Positions 16,647 to 24,833 of a stretch of DNA of 64,000 nt are shown piece by piece. Made by a program: the position numbers and the translations under genes. The notes beneath the pieces are model-generated. The model had not been told where the DNA came from, searched no databases, and was given only the letters and a program-made list of their open reading frames with translations. Positions within the stretch are counted from its first letter, which is position 1. Each line of letters begins with the position of its first letter. Origin of the DNA: JACQGZ01 sp036004665 (GTDB taxonomy: Bacteria; Sysuimicrobiota; Sysuimicrobiia; Sysuimicrobiales; Humicultoraceae); the NCBI GenBank assembly GCA_036004665.1, contig DASYRG010000083.1, positions 1 through 64,000 of the forward strand, read 5' to 3'.

Positions 16647-17825
16647 GTGCCTGATATCGTCATCCTCAGCGCCGTGCGCACGCCGATCGGCCGGTTTCTG
16701 GGGGGCCTCGCTTCGGTCCCCGCGCCCCGACTGGGTGCGGTGGCGATCCGGGGCGCCCTCAGCCAGGCGCGGATCGGCCCCGATCAGGTGGACGAGGTGA
16801 TCATGGGCAACGTCCTCTCGGCGGGGCTGGGACAGGCGCCCGCGCGCCAGGCGGCGCTGGCCGCGGGGATCCCCGAGACGGTCCCGGCCACCACCGTCAA
16901 CAAGATGTGCGGCAGCAGTCTCAAGGCGGTGATGCTGGCGGCGCAGGCCATCCAGAGCGGCGACGCGGAGGTCGTGGTCGCCGGGGGGATGGAATCGATG
17001 AGCCTGGCCCCCTACCTGCTCGAACGGGCGCGCACCGGCTACCGCATCGGCGACGGGGCGATCGTCGATACCATCCTGCGGGACGGGCTGGTCGACGCCT
17101 ACAAGCAGATCCACATGGGCAGCTGCTGCGAGCTGCTCAACCGCGAGTACCGCTTCAGCCGCGAGGAGCAGGATGCCTACGCGATCCAGAGTTATCGCCG
17201 CGCCCTCGACGCCATGACCAGCGGCAAGTTCACCGCCGAGGTCGTCCCCGTGGAGGTGACCCAGCCCCGCGACGGCGCGACGATGGTGGCGGAAGACGAG
17301 GAGCCGCGGCGCGTGAATTTCGAGAAAATTCCCACCCTCCCCGCCGCGTTCGAACGCGACGGCACCGTCACGGCGGCGAACAGCAGCAGCATCAGCGACG
17401 GCGCGGCGGCGGCCGTTGTCGCCTCCGCGGAGGCGGCGCGGCGTCTCGGCGTCCATCCGCTGGCCCGCATCGCCGGCCAGGCGGGGGCGGCGGGCGCGCC
17501 GGAGTGGTTCACCGTGCAGCCCTCCGCCGCAATCCGACGCCTGCTAGAGCGCGTGGGCTGGTCGCTGGCCGACGTCGATGTGATCGAGATCAACGAGGCC
17601 TTCGCCTCCGTGGTGCTGGCGGCGACGCGCGACCTGGGGATCGGCACCGAGCGCGTGAACATCCACGGCGGGGCGGTAGCCCTGGGCCATCCCATCGGGG
17701 CCAGCGGCGCCCGCATCCTGGCCACCCTCCTGCACGCCCTCTCCGACGTCGGCGGCCGGCGAGGACTCGCCGCCATCTGCCTGGGCGGAGGTGAAGCCGT
17801 CTCACTGGCGGTGGAACGGGTCTGA
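16647..17825 (+). CDS. Acetyl-CoA acetyltransferase (thiolase)
   Basis: 392 aa. It condenses or cleaves acetyl-CoA/acetoacetyl-CoA. Nucleophile Cys in NKMCGSSLK (near 85-93), GGMESMS, catalytic His in GGAVALGHPIGASGAR and second Cys in CLGGG. A usual HMGxTAE loop reads HMGSCCELLN here, an uncommon substitution. The GTG at 16647 is preferred over the GTG at 16638 because GAGG (16635-16638) sits eight bases upstream of it. It could feed the HMG-CoA reductase at 1.3 kb or serve beta-oxidation. Confidence 0.88.
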   Translation: MPDIVILSAVRTPIGRFLGGLASVPAPRLGAVAIRGALSQARIGPDQVDEVIMGNVLSAGLGQAPARQAALAAGIPETVPATTVNKMCGSSLKAVMLAAQAIQSGDAEVVVAGGMESMSLAPYLLERARTGYRIGDGAIVDTILRDGLVDAYKQIHMGSCCELLNREYRFSREEQDAYAIQSYRRALDAMTSGKFTAEVVPVEVTQPRDGATMVAEDEEPRRVNFEKIPTLPAAFERDGTVTAANSSSISDGAAAAVVASAEAARRLGVHPLARIAGQAGAAGAPEWFTVQPSAAIRRLLERVGWSLADVDVIEINEAFASVVLAATRDLGIGTERVNIHGGAVALGHPIGASGARILATLLHALSDVGGRRGLAAICLGGGEAVSLAVERV

Positions 17826-17866
17826 GCGGCGACGCCCTCGCCACCGTCGCCATCCTCCTCTGCGGG

Positions 17867-19621
17867 GTGGCCGCGCTGGTCATCGGCCGCTGGTCTCCCG
17901 ACCTGATCGCGGTCGGCATCCTGCTGGTCCTGGCCCTCACCGGCTTGGTCACCGTCGAGCAGGCCTTCTCCGGGTTCGGCACGCCGGCCGTCGTCGCGGT
18001 TGCAGCGATCTTCGTGATCAGCGCCGGTCTCGAACGCACCGGCGCCGCCGCGCTGGCCAGCCGTCCGCTGCGCGTGCTGGCGGGGCGCTCGCAACGTCGG
18101 CTGCAGGTCGTCGTCATGGCTACCGCGGGGCTGCTGGCCGGGTTCATGAACAATCTGGCCGCCGTCGGCGTGCTGCTGCCGGTGACGATGACCGTGGCGC
18201 ACCGCCGGCGCATCAACCCGGCGCGCCTCCTCCTCCCCCTCGCTTATGCCGGACGCTTCGGCGGTAACCTTACGCTGATCGCGGGACCCTCCAATCTCAT
18301 CGTGGCCGATATCCTGGCGCGCCGAGGGCTCGCGCACCTCGGGTTCTTCGACTACCTGCCCCTCGGACTGCCGATGCTGCTGATCGGGACGATCTGGATC
18401 GCCACCGTGGGCCGCCGGCTGCTCCCCGTCCGCCCGTCGGAAGCATTCCTGCGCGCGCTGCGCCGCGGTGGCAGCCGCCTCGTGCGCGTCTATCGCCTCA
18501 GCGAACGGCTCTTCGAAGCCCGGGTGCCGCAGGCGTCGCCGCTGATCGGCAAGACCATCGAGGAGAGTGAGTTCGGGGGAGCCTACGACCTGACCATCGT
18601 CGCGGTGCTCCGCGGCGGGACTCAAACGCTCTCGCCTCCCAAGTCCCTGACACTGCGCGGCGGGGACCGGCTGGTGATCGAGGGACGGCTGGACGAGCTC
18701 CTGGCGGCTGAGGCGATGGCGCGGATCGGCATTGAACTCGAGAGATCGTCCCCCGCCTTCGACCCCACCGGAGCCAGCGTCAGGGAGGCGGTCCTCTCCC
18801 CGCGGTCGGCTCTGGCGGGCCAGACGCTGCGCGATCTCGGGTTCCGCGACCGATACGGTCTCACCGTGCTGGCGCTGTGGCGAGAGGGCCGTCCCATCCG
18901 CACGCGGCTGGCGGACATCGCGCTGCGCCAGGGCGACGGGCTGCTGCTGCAGGGAGCCCGCAAGGCCCTGGCGCGCCTCGGCAGCGACCGCGACTTCATC
19001 CTCTTCGACGAGGACGCGGGCCCCCCGCTGCGAGAAGACCGTCGGTCGATCGCCCTCGCCGCGGCGGCGGTCATGATCGTCCTCATCCTCACGGGGGCAG
19101 CGCACGTGGCCGTGGCGGCGTCGCTGGCGGCGGGGATCATCATCGCGGTGGGCGGATTGACCACTGAGGAGGCCTACCGCTCCATCGACTGGCGCAGCCT
19201 CGTCCTGATCGGAGGAATGGTGCCGCTGGCGGCCGCGCTGGAGAGCAGCGGCGCGGCGAGCGCGATGGCGGGCGCCCTGGTGGCCATCGTCGGGGCCCAC
19301 CCGCTCGGGACCCTGGCCGGCGTCCTTCTCGCCGCGGTCGTGATTGGCCAGTTCATCCCTAGCATCGCGACGACGATCCTGCTCGCGCCCCTTGCCCTGG
19401 ACGTGGCCGCCGCCACGGGCGCTTCTCCGCTGCCCTTCGCCATGGCCCTCGTGGCCGCATCGGGGATGACGTTGTTGACGCCGTTCAGCAACGCTGTGAT
19501 GCTGCTGGTAATGGCCCCCGGCGGGTATACGCCGCGGGACTATCTGCGGGCCGGCGCGCCCCTGGTCGTGATCCTCTTCCTGTTGATGATGGCAGTCATT
19601 CCGCTAGCGTACCCCTTCTGA
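17867..19621 (+). CDS. SLC13-family (DASS) permease with two TrkA-C domains
   Basis: 584 aa or a little more. Two blocks of transmembrane helices (about 1-175 and 385-584) flank two cytosolic TrkA/RCK-C domains (near 190-270 and 275-345, each with LIGKTIEES- or LAGQTLRDL-like strands). This is the layout of YfbS/SdcS-like carriers for dicarboxylates, sulfate or similar anions. The GTG at 17867 would cut into the first helix. The same frame is open back to a CTG at 17822 that overlaps the thiolase stop, and starting there completes the helix. Genes are probably co-transcribed. Confidence 0.8.
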   Translation: MAALVIGRWSPDLIAVGILLVLALTGLVTVEQAFSGFGTPAVVAVAAIFVISAGLERTGAAALASRPLRVLAGRSQRRLQVVVMATAGLLAGFMNNLAAVGVLLPVTMTVAHRRRINPARLLLPLAYAGRFGGNLTLIAGPSNLIVADILARRGLAHLGFFDYLPLGLPMLLIGTIWIATVGRRLLPVRPSEAFLRALRRGGSRLVRVYRLSERLFEARVPQASPLIGKTIEESEFGGAYDLTIVAVLRGGTQTLSPPKSLTLRGGDRLVIEGRLDELLAAEAMARIGIELERSSPAFDPTGASVREAVLSPRSALAGQTLRDLGFRDRYGLTVLALWREGRPIRTRLADIALRQGDGLLLQGARKALARLGSDRDFILFDEDAGPPLREDRRSIALAAAAVMIVLILTGAAHVAVAASLAAGIIIAVGGLTTEEAYRSIDWRSLVLIGGMVPLAAALESSGAASAMAGALVAIVGAHPLGTLAGVLLAAVVIGQFIPSIATTILLAPLALDVAAATGASPLPFAMALVAASGMTLLTPFSNAVMLLVMAPGGYTPRDYLRAGAPLVVILFLLMMAVIPLAYPF

Positions 19622-19708
19622 CCGGCGCGGCCCGATGCCGCCCCGGCAGGAAGCTCCACGAAACTTCCACAGGTCGCCGTGTAGAAAAGCCACCCGGGGG
19701 AAAAGGAG

Positions 19709-19720
19709 AGAGGCGCCTCT
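19709..19720. promoter_or_regulatory. 12-bp perfect palindrome upstream of orphan promoter
   Basis: AGAGGCGCCTCT is fully self-complementary and lies 17 bp before the -35 box at 19737. An operator for the orphan RNA promoter is possible but unproven. Confidence 0.35.
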
Positions 19721-19736
19721 TCTATCTAAGGAAAGA

Positions 19737-19766
19737 TTGACACCCGGAAGAGACGCTTCCTATACT
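19737..19766 (+). promoter_or_regulatory. Strong sigma-70-type promoter without a downstream gene
   Basis: A perfect TTGACA at 19737-19742 and TATACT at 19761-19766 are separated by 18 bp. Transcription would begin near 19773. No plus-strand coding frame follows before groEL; instead a terminator ends at 19939. Confidence 0.65.
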
Positions 19767-19772
19767 AAGTCC

Positions 19773-19939
19773 CCGTCTCTTCGAGGGCCGCGCCGCAACG
19801 CCGGAGCGAGACCACCAAGCTTCACACCCGGCTCCGGCCCAAGCACGGCAGGCTCCTTCTGGACGGGTCCTAGGGACCGCGGTCGCGACTGCCGGGAGAT
19901 GTTCGCATCACCCGGCGGGGATCGCGGTCCGTCTTTTTT
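19773..19939 (+). ncRNA. Candidate orphan structured small RNA (~165 nt)
   Basis: The segment between a strong promoter (19737-19766) and an elaborate intrinsic terminator (19874-19939) has no supportable reading frame on the plus strand. It contains a further perfect stem, GCCGGAGC ... GCTCCGGC (near 19800-19835), with a 23-nt loop. I could not match it to tmRNA, SRP RNA, RNase P or a riboswitch class; a 6S-like RNA is conceivable by size. The rest of the 335-bp gap before it (19622-19736) contains only the palindrome and nothing I can name. Confidence 0.5.
19874..19939 (+). terminator. Intrinsic terminator with UUCG-capped inner hairpin
   Basis: GGACCGCGGTC (19874-19884) pairs with GATCGCGGTCC (19920-19930), 11 bp with one G-U. 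Inside it GCCGGG (19891-19896) pairs with CCCGGC (19911-19916), then GATG/CATC is closed by a TTCG tetraloop. T6 at 19934-19939 follows directly. The direction is plus strand only, because no T-run exists on the other side. Confidence 0.8.
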
Positions 19940-19956
19940 GAAGAGGATGCCGCCGG

Positions 19957-20676
19957 TCAGGGCCCGGGCTCGAGGCCAGGCCGGGCGTAGCGATAGAGCA
20001 GCGGCCCGCGGTGCGCCTCCAGCCGGATCCGATCGCGCCGCCGGACGGCCACGCTCAGGCCGATCGACTGCAGCCCTTCCACGAACCCCCCGCGGAGGCG
20101 CAGGGCCGTCTGCAGCACCACCGGCTCGCCGATCGCCGCCACCACGAACGGAGGGCGCATCGCCACCGATCCCGCGATTACGTCATCGGCGTGATCCCGA
20201 AACCCGGTCGTGGCCAGGATGCGCATACCGTTGACCGCGACAGCCTCGGCCCCTGCGGACCAGAGCTCGTTGACCAGCCCCGCCAGGTCGGCGGCGCGGA
20301 TCTGCACCGAAAGGACCCCTCCGGGCCCCCCTTCGCTGCGCAGCCGCACCTCCACGCCGGGCCCCTCCACAGCGACCAGGCCCAGCACCAGGCGCAGTTG
20401 CGCTAGTTCGGCGGCCATCGTTTCGGCCGCGCCGGCGCCCTCCGAGACGGCGCGCTCGTAGGCCGCGGCCCGCCGCCGGAGCTGGGCGATTTCCGCCTCC
20501 AGGGCGGCCTGGGCCTCCTCCTGACGCTTCAGGAGCACCGCCAGCTGCTGGATCCGGGGAGTGGGCAACTCCACCTGGGCCCGCAATGGCCGCCCCGCGT
20601 GCCACTGGGAGGCCGCCAGGAAGCCCGTGAGGAGGAGGAAGACCGCCAGAGCGGCCTGCCAGGGCGGCAGTCGCAC
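19957..20676 (-). CDS. DUF881-family membrane-anchored protein
   Basis: 239 aa. A short cytosolic N-terminus, one transmembrane helix (AALAVFLLLTGFLAASQ near 8-24), a coiled coil rich in Ala/Gln/Glu (about 40-75), then the DUF881 domain with VEGPGVEVRL, LVNELWSAGAEAVAVNGMRI and PPFVVAAIG. Family members sit near division or envelope genes in Gram-positive-type bacteria; the function is unknown. GTG start at 20674-20676. Divergent from groEL. Confidence 0.8.
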   Translation of the reverse strand: MRLPPWQAALAVFLLLTGFLAASQWHAGRPLRAQVELPTPRIQQLAVLLKRQEEAQAALEAEIAQLRRRAAAYERAVSEGAGAAETMAAELAQLRLVLGLVAVEGPGVEVRLRSEGGPGGVLSVQIRAADLAGLVNELWSAGAEAVAVNGMRILATTGFRDHADDVIAGSVAMRPPFVVAAIGEPVVLQTALRLRGGFVEGLQSIGLSVAVRRRDRIRLEAHRGPLLYRYARPGLEPGP

Positions 20677-20732
20677 GCCACCACTCTACAGCACGGTCAG
20701 CCTCACCAGCATGGCCGACGGGCGGCGGTATC

Positions 20733-20760
20733 TTGACCCCGGCGGCAGTTCGCGTATTCT
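20733..20760 (+). promoter_or_regulatory. groEL promoter
   Basis: TTGACC at 20733-20738 and TATTCT at 20755-20760 with a 16-bp spacer. The predicted start (about 20767) lies immediately before the CIRCE operator. Confidence 0.65.
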
Positions 20761-20770
20761 AGGGGAGGAT

Positions 20771-20797
20771 TTAGCACTCTCGCAGATGGAGTGCTAA
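20771..20797 (+). promoter_or_regulatory. CIRCE operator (HrcA site)
   Basis: TTAGCACTC, a nine-base spacer and GAGTGCTAA form a perfect consensus CIRCE inverted repeat. It sits at the 5' end of the predicted groEL transcript, where HrcA binds to repress heat-shock genes and where the RNA forms a stem-loop. It implies an hrcA gene elsewhere in the genome. Confidence 0.96.
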
Positions 20798-20834
20798 TGC
20801 CGACTCCCCAAGATCCCTTCTAGGAGGTCAGGAG

Positions 20835-22463
20835 ATGCCAGCCAAGCTGCTGTTGTATGACGAGAATGCGCGCCGCGCCCTGGAGCGTGGCGTAGAGAGG
20901 GTCGCCAGCGCCGTCCGGGTGACGCTGGGCCCGAGGGGGCGCAACGTCGTCCTAGAGAAGAAGTGGGGCTCTCCCACCATCACCAAGGATGGCGTCACCG
21001 TGGCCAAGGAGATCGAGCTCGAGGACCCCTACGAGAACATGGGCGCCCAACTCGTCAAGGAGGTCGCCAGCAAGACGAACGACGCGGCGGGCGACGGCAC
21101 CACCACCGCCACCGTGCTGGCCTCGGCGATGGTGCGCGAGGGGCTGAAGAACGTGGCCGCCGGCGCCAACCCGATGCTGCTCAAGCGTGGCATCGATAAG
21201 GCCGTCGAGACGGTCGTCGAAGAAATCAAGAAGGGCTCCATCCAGGTGGAAGGGCACAGCGACATCGCCCACGTCGCCGGCATCGCCGCTAACGACTCCG
21301 AGATCGGCGAGATCATCGCCGACGCCATGGACAAAGTGGGCAAGGACGGCGTGATCACCATCGAAGAGGGCAAGGGCATCGAGACCACCGTCGAGGTCGT
21401 GGAGGGCATGCAGTTCGACCGCGGCTACATCTCCCCCTACTTCATCACCGACCCCGACAAGATGGAGGCCACCCTCGAAGAACCGTACATCCTCATCACC
21501 GACAAGAAGATCTCCGCGGCGCGCGACATCGTCCCAGTGATGGAGAAGGTGATCCGGCAGAGCAAGCCGCTCGTGGTGATCGCCGAGGACGTGGAGGGTG
21601 AGGCCCTCGCCACACTGGTCGTGAACAAGCTCCGGGGGATCCTCAACAGCATCGCCGTGAAGGCCCCGGGTTACGGGGACCGGCGAAAGGCCATGCTGCA
21701 AGACATGGCCACGCTCACCGCGGGGACCGTCATCTCCGAAGACACCGGCCGCAAGCTGGAGAACGTCGAGCTCGACATCCTGGGCCGCGCCGACCGCGTG
21801 AAGGCGGAGAAGGAAGACACGACGGTGATCGGCGGCAAGGGCAAGAAGCCCGATATCCAGGGGCGGATCAACCAGATCAAGGCCGAGATCGAAGAGACCA
21901 CCTCCGACTACGACAAGGAGAAGCTCCAGGAGCGCCTGGCCAAGCTGGCGGGCGGCGTGGCCGAGATCAAGGTCGGCGCCGCCACCGAGACGGAGATGAA
22001 GGAGAAGAAGCACCGCTTCGAGGACGCGCTCAACGCCACCAAGGCCGCGGTCGAGGAAGGCGTCGTCGCTGGCGGCGGCACGGTCTACATCCGGGCATTG
22101 GAGGCGCTGGGCAAGACTGAAGCCGAGGGGGACGAAGCCGTCGGGGTCGCCCTGGTGCGCCGCGCCGTGGAAGAGCCGGCCCGCCAGCTGGCGGCCAACG
22201 CCGGCGCCGAGGGAAGCCTGATCGTCGAGCGCCTGAAGCGGGAGAAGGGGCGCACCGGCTACGAGGTGATCTCCGGCCAGTTCACCGACCTGGTGAAGGC
22301 CGGCGTCATTGATCCAGTCAAGGTGGTCCGCCTGGCCCTGCAGAACGCCGCCAGCGTCGCCGGGCTGCTCCTGACGACAGAGGCGCTGATCGTGGAGAAG
22401 CGGGAGAAGAAGAAGGGCGCCGCCATGCCCACGCCGGGGGCCGGGATGGACGAGGACTTCTAA
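20835..22463 (+). CDS. groL: Chaperonin GroEL
   Basis: 542 aa, full length. ATP-driven protein-folding chamber subunit. Typical blocks: TLGPRGRNVVL, ITKDGVTVAKEIEL, the nucleotide-binding DGTTTATVL near 87-95, EDVEGEALATLVVNKLRG, and VAGGGTVYIRALEAL near 412-426. The C-terminal tail ends MPTPGAGMDEDF and lacks the long GGM repeats of many GroELs. AGGAGG (20822-20827) precedes the ATG. Controlled by the CIRCE at 20771. No groES is upstream or downstream, which is less usual and may mean a second chaperonin locus. Confidence 0.97.
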   Translation: MPAKLLLYDENARRALERGVERVASAVRVTLGPRGRNVVLEKKWGSPTITKDGVTVAKEIELEDPYENMGAQLVKEVASKTNDAAGDGTTTATVLASAMVREGLKNVAAGANPMLLKRGIDKAVETVVEEIKKGSIQVEGHSDIAHVAGIAANDSEIGEIIADAMDKVGKDGVITIEEGKGIETTVEVVEGMQFDRGYISPYFITDPDKMEATLEEPYILITDKKISAARDIVPVMEKVIRQSKPLVVIAEDVEGEALATLVVNKLRGILNSIAVKAPGYGDRRKAMLQDMATLTAGTVISEDTGRKLENVELDILGRADRVKAEKEDTTVIGGKGKKPDIQGRINQIKAEIEETTSDYDKEKLQERLAKLAGGVAEIKVGAATETEMKEKKHRFEDALNATKAAVEEGVVAGGGTVYIRALEALGKTEAEGDEAVGVALVRRAVEEPARQLAANAGAEGSLIVERLKREKGRTGYEVISGQFTDLVKAGVIDPVKVVRLALQNAASVAGLLLTTEALIVEKREKKKGAAMPTPGAGMDEDF

Positions 22464-22493
22464 GAAGCAGCGGGGACGCCACCGTCCCACCGC

Positions 22494-22523
22494 ACGGGGG
22501 CGGGCCAACCGGCTCGCCCCCGT
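22494..22523. terminator. GC-rich hairpin between convergent groEL and crp-like genes
   Basis: ACGGGGGCG-GGC pairs with GCT-CGCCCCCGT around a short loop in the 75-bp convergent gap. No oligo-T follows on either side, so it would be a hairpin-only or bidirectional terminator. Confidence 0.5.
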
Positions 22524-22538
22524 TGCGTTGTGGCGCCT

Positions 22539-23192
22539 TTAGTCATGAAGGACGACATTGAGGAGCGAACTGTGGACGTGCAACTCCCCGTTGTACTCAA
22601 TGAAGCCCAACTCCCTGAACTTGTTCATGAAGGCACTCACGCGTGACCGCGTCGTGCCGACCATTTCTGCCAGCGCCTCTTGACTGACCTTGGGCACGAC
22701 AATCTCGGCCTCTCGCTCCTTGCCGACGTGCGCCAGCAGCAAGAGAATCCGTGCCAGCCGTTTCTCGCTGGAATTGAACAGCTGATCGACTAGGTCCTCT
22801 TCAATGCGAATATTGCGGGAGAGCACATACGACATGAACAACTCCGAAAATGTGGGCTGTTCGCGCAGCACCCGCATGATCGCCTTCTTCTCGATTCTCA
22901 AGATGGCGCCGTCGGTCGTCGCCGTCGCCGTCGCCATGCGAACGCGCTGGCCGGCCAGGCATCCCTCGCCAAAGAAGTCATCTTCCTGCAAAGTCGCGAT
23001 GACCGCCTCCTTGCCCTGTCTGGACAATACCGTGAGCCTAACCTTGCCCTTGAGAATGTAGAAGACGGCATCGGCAGGATCCCCTTGCGAGAACACCGGC
23101 TGCTTCTTTCGGAACTCCACAATGGTCCGTCCGTCTCCATCTCCAGCGAGGAACGCCTTCAGATCGAACCGCGAGGAGTTCTTGCTTTTCAT
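22539..23192 (-). CDS. Crp/Fnr-family transcriptional regulator
   Basis: 217 aa. An N-terminal cyclic-nucleotide-binding beta-roll (near 25-130: FRKKQPVFSQGDPADAVFYI, GKVRLTV, FFGEGCLAGQ), a dimerisation helix, and a C-terminal winged helix-turn-helix (near 165-205: VSQEALAEMVGTTRSRVSAF). There is no Fnr-type cysteine cluster, so it is not an obvious Fe-S sensor. It is divergent from glsB, with which it shares 140 bp of regulatory DNA, and may control it. Confidence 0.87.
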   Translation of the reverse strand: MKSKNSSRFDLKAFLAGDGDGRTIVEFRKKQPVFSQGDPADAVFYILKGKVRLTVLSRQGKEAVIATLQEDDFFGEGCLAGQRVRMATATATTDGAILRIEKKAIMRVLREQPTFSELFMSYVLSRNIRIEEDLVDQLFNSSEKRLARILLLLAHVGKEREAEIVVPKVSQEALAEMVGTTRSRVSAFMNKFRELGFIEYNGELHVHSSLLNVVLHD

Positions 23193-23332
23193 GCAATCCG
23201 CCCCCTACTGCCAGCAAGGCCGAATGCGTCTTGAGCCCATCGTACCGTAGGTTAAGAGTAGAGCAATTTTGAACAGCCGGCAAACCTATGCTGTGCTAGT
23301 TTTGCGGTTGATACCAAGAGGGGGTGTGTCAG

Positions 23333-23599
23333 ATGACTATTTTGGCCTGGATCGTCGTCGGCATCGTTGCAGGCTACCTGGCGAAGAGCGTCATGGGAGA
23401 GGGCCCGGGCGGCCTCGTTGGCAGTCTTATCGTGGGGGTCGTCGGCGCGTTCGTCGGCGGATGGATCTTCAATTACTTCGGCCACGCCGGCGCCACCGGT
23501 CTCAACCTCGGCTCCATCCTGGTCGCCTTCGTCGGAGCCGTGGTACTTCTCTTCGTCCTCCGGCTCCTGACCAGGGGTGGGACCAGAGCCCTCGCGTGA
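23333..23599 (+). CDS. GlsB/YeaQ/YmgE-family stress-response membrane protein
   Basis: 88 aa with three transmembrane helices and the Gly-rich family pattern (AWIVVGIVAGYLAKSVM, GGLVGSLIVGVVGAFVGGW). These are small transglycosylase-associated membrane proteins induced by envelope or acid stress. The ATG at 23333 is chosen because AGAGGGGG lies about nine bases upstream; a GTG at 23324 falls on that ribosome site. Divergent from the Crp-like regulator. Confidence 0.82.
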   Translation: MTILAWIVVGIVAGYLAKSVMGEGPGGLVGSLIVGVVGAFVGGWIFNYFGHAGATGLNLGSILVAFVGAVVLLFVLRLLTRGGTRALA

Positions 23600-23834
23600 A
23601 ATCCCCGCTGGTGCGGGGAGTGAGAACCGCCGGGCGGGGTCGTTCGGGGACCATGGAACCCGCCCGGCTCTTCTCGTCAGAACCGGACCACTCCAAGCCG
23701 GCCTGAGGCCAGCGGAAGGTTACGGCGGCAAGGGTTGACGGCTTTTACAACCTGACGATGAAAGGGTAAGATCGCGAAACTTCTGAAAATACCTCGGACC
23801 GGAAAGGTCGTGAGGCCTCGTCGGGGGACACGAC

Positions 23835-24494
23835 ATGCGAACACTCATCATCATGATCTTGCTAGTCTTGGTCGTCTCGCCGCTTACCCGCGCCCAGGAA
23901 GGGTTGTCCAAAGAGCAGATCATCGACGGGGTGCGGCAGAAGGTCCAGACCACGACTCCTCCCCCGGAAGTCAAGCGGATCGAGACGGTCGCGCAATTCA
24001 CCCTCCGAGTCCGAGGGCGCGAGACGTGCTCGTTTCAAGGGACCGTTATTCAGGAGGGCGCCAGACAGGAGCTCAGGACGGCTGATCTGCCACCGGAATG
24101 CGCACAATTCCGCGAGCAGATCAGGACGATTTTCCTCAGTTCCTCCCAGGCCGCAACAGCATTCATTGACGATAACACCTACGAGCTCGTCGGGGAACGA
24201 GTCGTCAACGGCGATCGCCAGTACCAGATCCGAGCTCGGGCGCGCGATCCGCAGAAAAACCTCTCAATGCTGGAGTTCTGGGTCTCTTGGGACACTGGAT
24301 TGATCCGCGATGGCCTGATGCACATCCGCAAACCGAAGATCGATCCCATCCATATCGTGCAGGCGCACTATCAAGAGGATGGCCGATGGCTGGTGAAGAG
24401 CGTCCACGCCCGAACATCCTTCTACATCCTGTTCATCTTCCGCATAGGGGTAGAGATCGACCTTGACGTCAAGTCGCACCGCTTCTTTTTCTAG
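23835..24494 (+). CDS. Secreted protein of unknown function
   Basis: 219 aa. Clear signal peptide (hydrophobic 4-18, cleavage after TRA near 20). The mature part alternates strands and charged helices (TVAQFTLRVRGRETCSF, ELVGERVVNGDRQYQIRA, LEFWVSWDTGLIRDG) and resembles outer-membrane-lipoprotein-sorting-like beta folds in rhythm. I do not recognise a family. Two cysteines (near 67 and 90) could form a disulphide. No operon partner. Confidence 0.65.
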   Translation: MRTLIIMILLVLVVSPLTRAQEGLSKEQIIDGVRQKVQTTTPPPEVKRIETVAQFTLRVRGRETCSFQGTVIQEGARQELRTADLPPECAQFREQIRTIFLSSSQAATAFIDDNTYELVGERVVNGDRQYQIRARARDPQKNLSMLEFWVSWDTGLIRDGLMHIRKPKIDPIHIVQAHYQEDGRWLVKSVHARTSFYILFIFRIGVEIDLDVKSHRFFF

Positions 24495-24545
24495 AAAGCA
24501 GCTCTCTGCGTTCGGCCCTCGGCTGCTCCGTTGAGGGTGACTCCC

Positions 24546-24833
24546 CTATCGTTCCGCTGCCGCGCAGCGAATGCCGATGTCTACGAAAGCGTCGCTCAGG
24601 TGGGTCGCAATCACCCGGCTCGTGCTTCGCGTGCGCGCGGCGCTGTGCCGGTAGGAACCCCCACGGTAGATGCGGCAACCCGTGAGATTGCCCTCGCTGC
24701 ACCCCGCATCGCCGGTGGCTTCCCTCCCATCACCCGCGACGTAGGGGTAGGCGCGCAGGAGGCTGATGACCCACTCGCTGACGTTGCCCGCCATGTCCAC
24801 GGCGCCGTAAGGGCTGATTCCTGCCCATCTCAA
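24546..24833 (-). pseudogene. C-terminal remnant of a formylglycine-generating-enzyme (SUMF1) domain
   Basis: About 95 residues match only the end of the FGE-sulfatase domain: SPYGAVDMAGNVSEWV, then IYRGGSYRHSAARTR and the final IGIRC. The first two thirds of a normal ~250-aa domain are missing. Homology stops at the end of the neighbouring ligase gene (24830), which suggests a deletion or rearrangement junction there. An ATG at 24831-24833 could still start the fragment. Confidence 0.7.

Noticed and set aside
17192..19300. 702-aa minus-strand frame opposite thiolase and SLC13
   Set aside because: Antisense shadow of two well-supported genes.
20952..22508. 518-aa minus-strand frame opposite groEL
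   Set aside because: Mirror frame of a high-GC gene, rich in H/D/L/G with no domain; groEL on the plus strand explains the bases.
23600..23834. Possible small gene between glsB and the secreted protein
   Set aside because: Frames here lack ribosome sites and homology.
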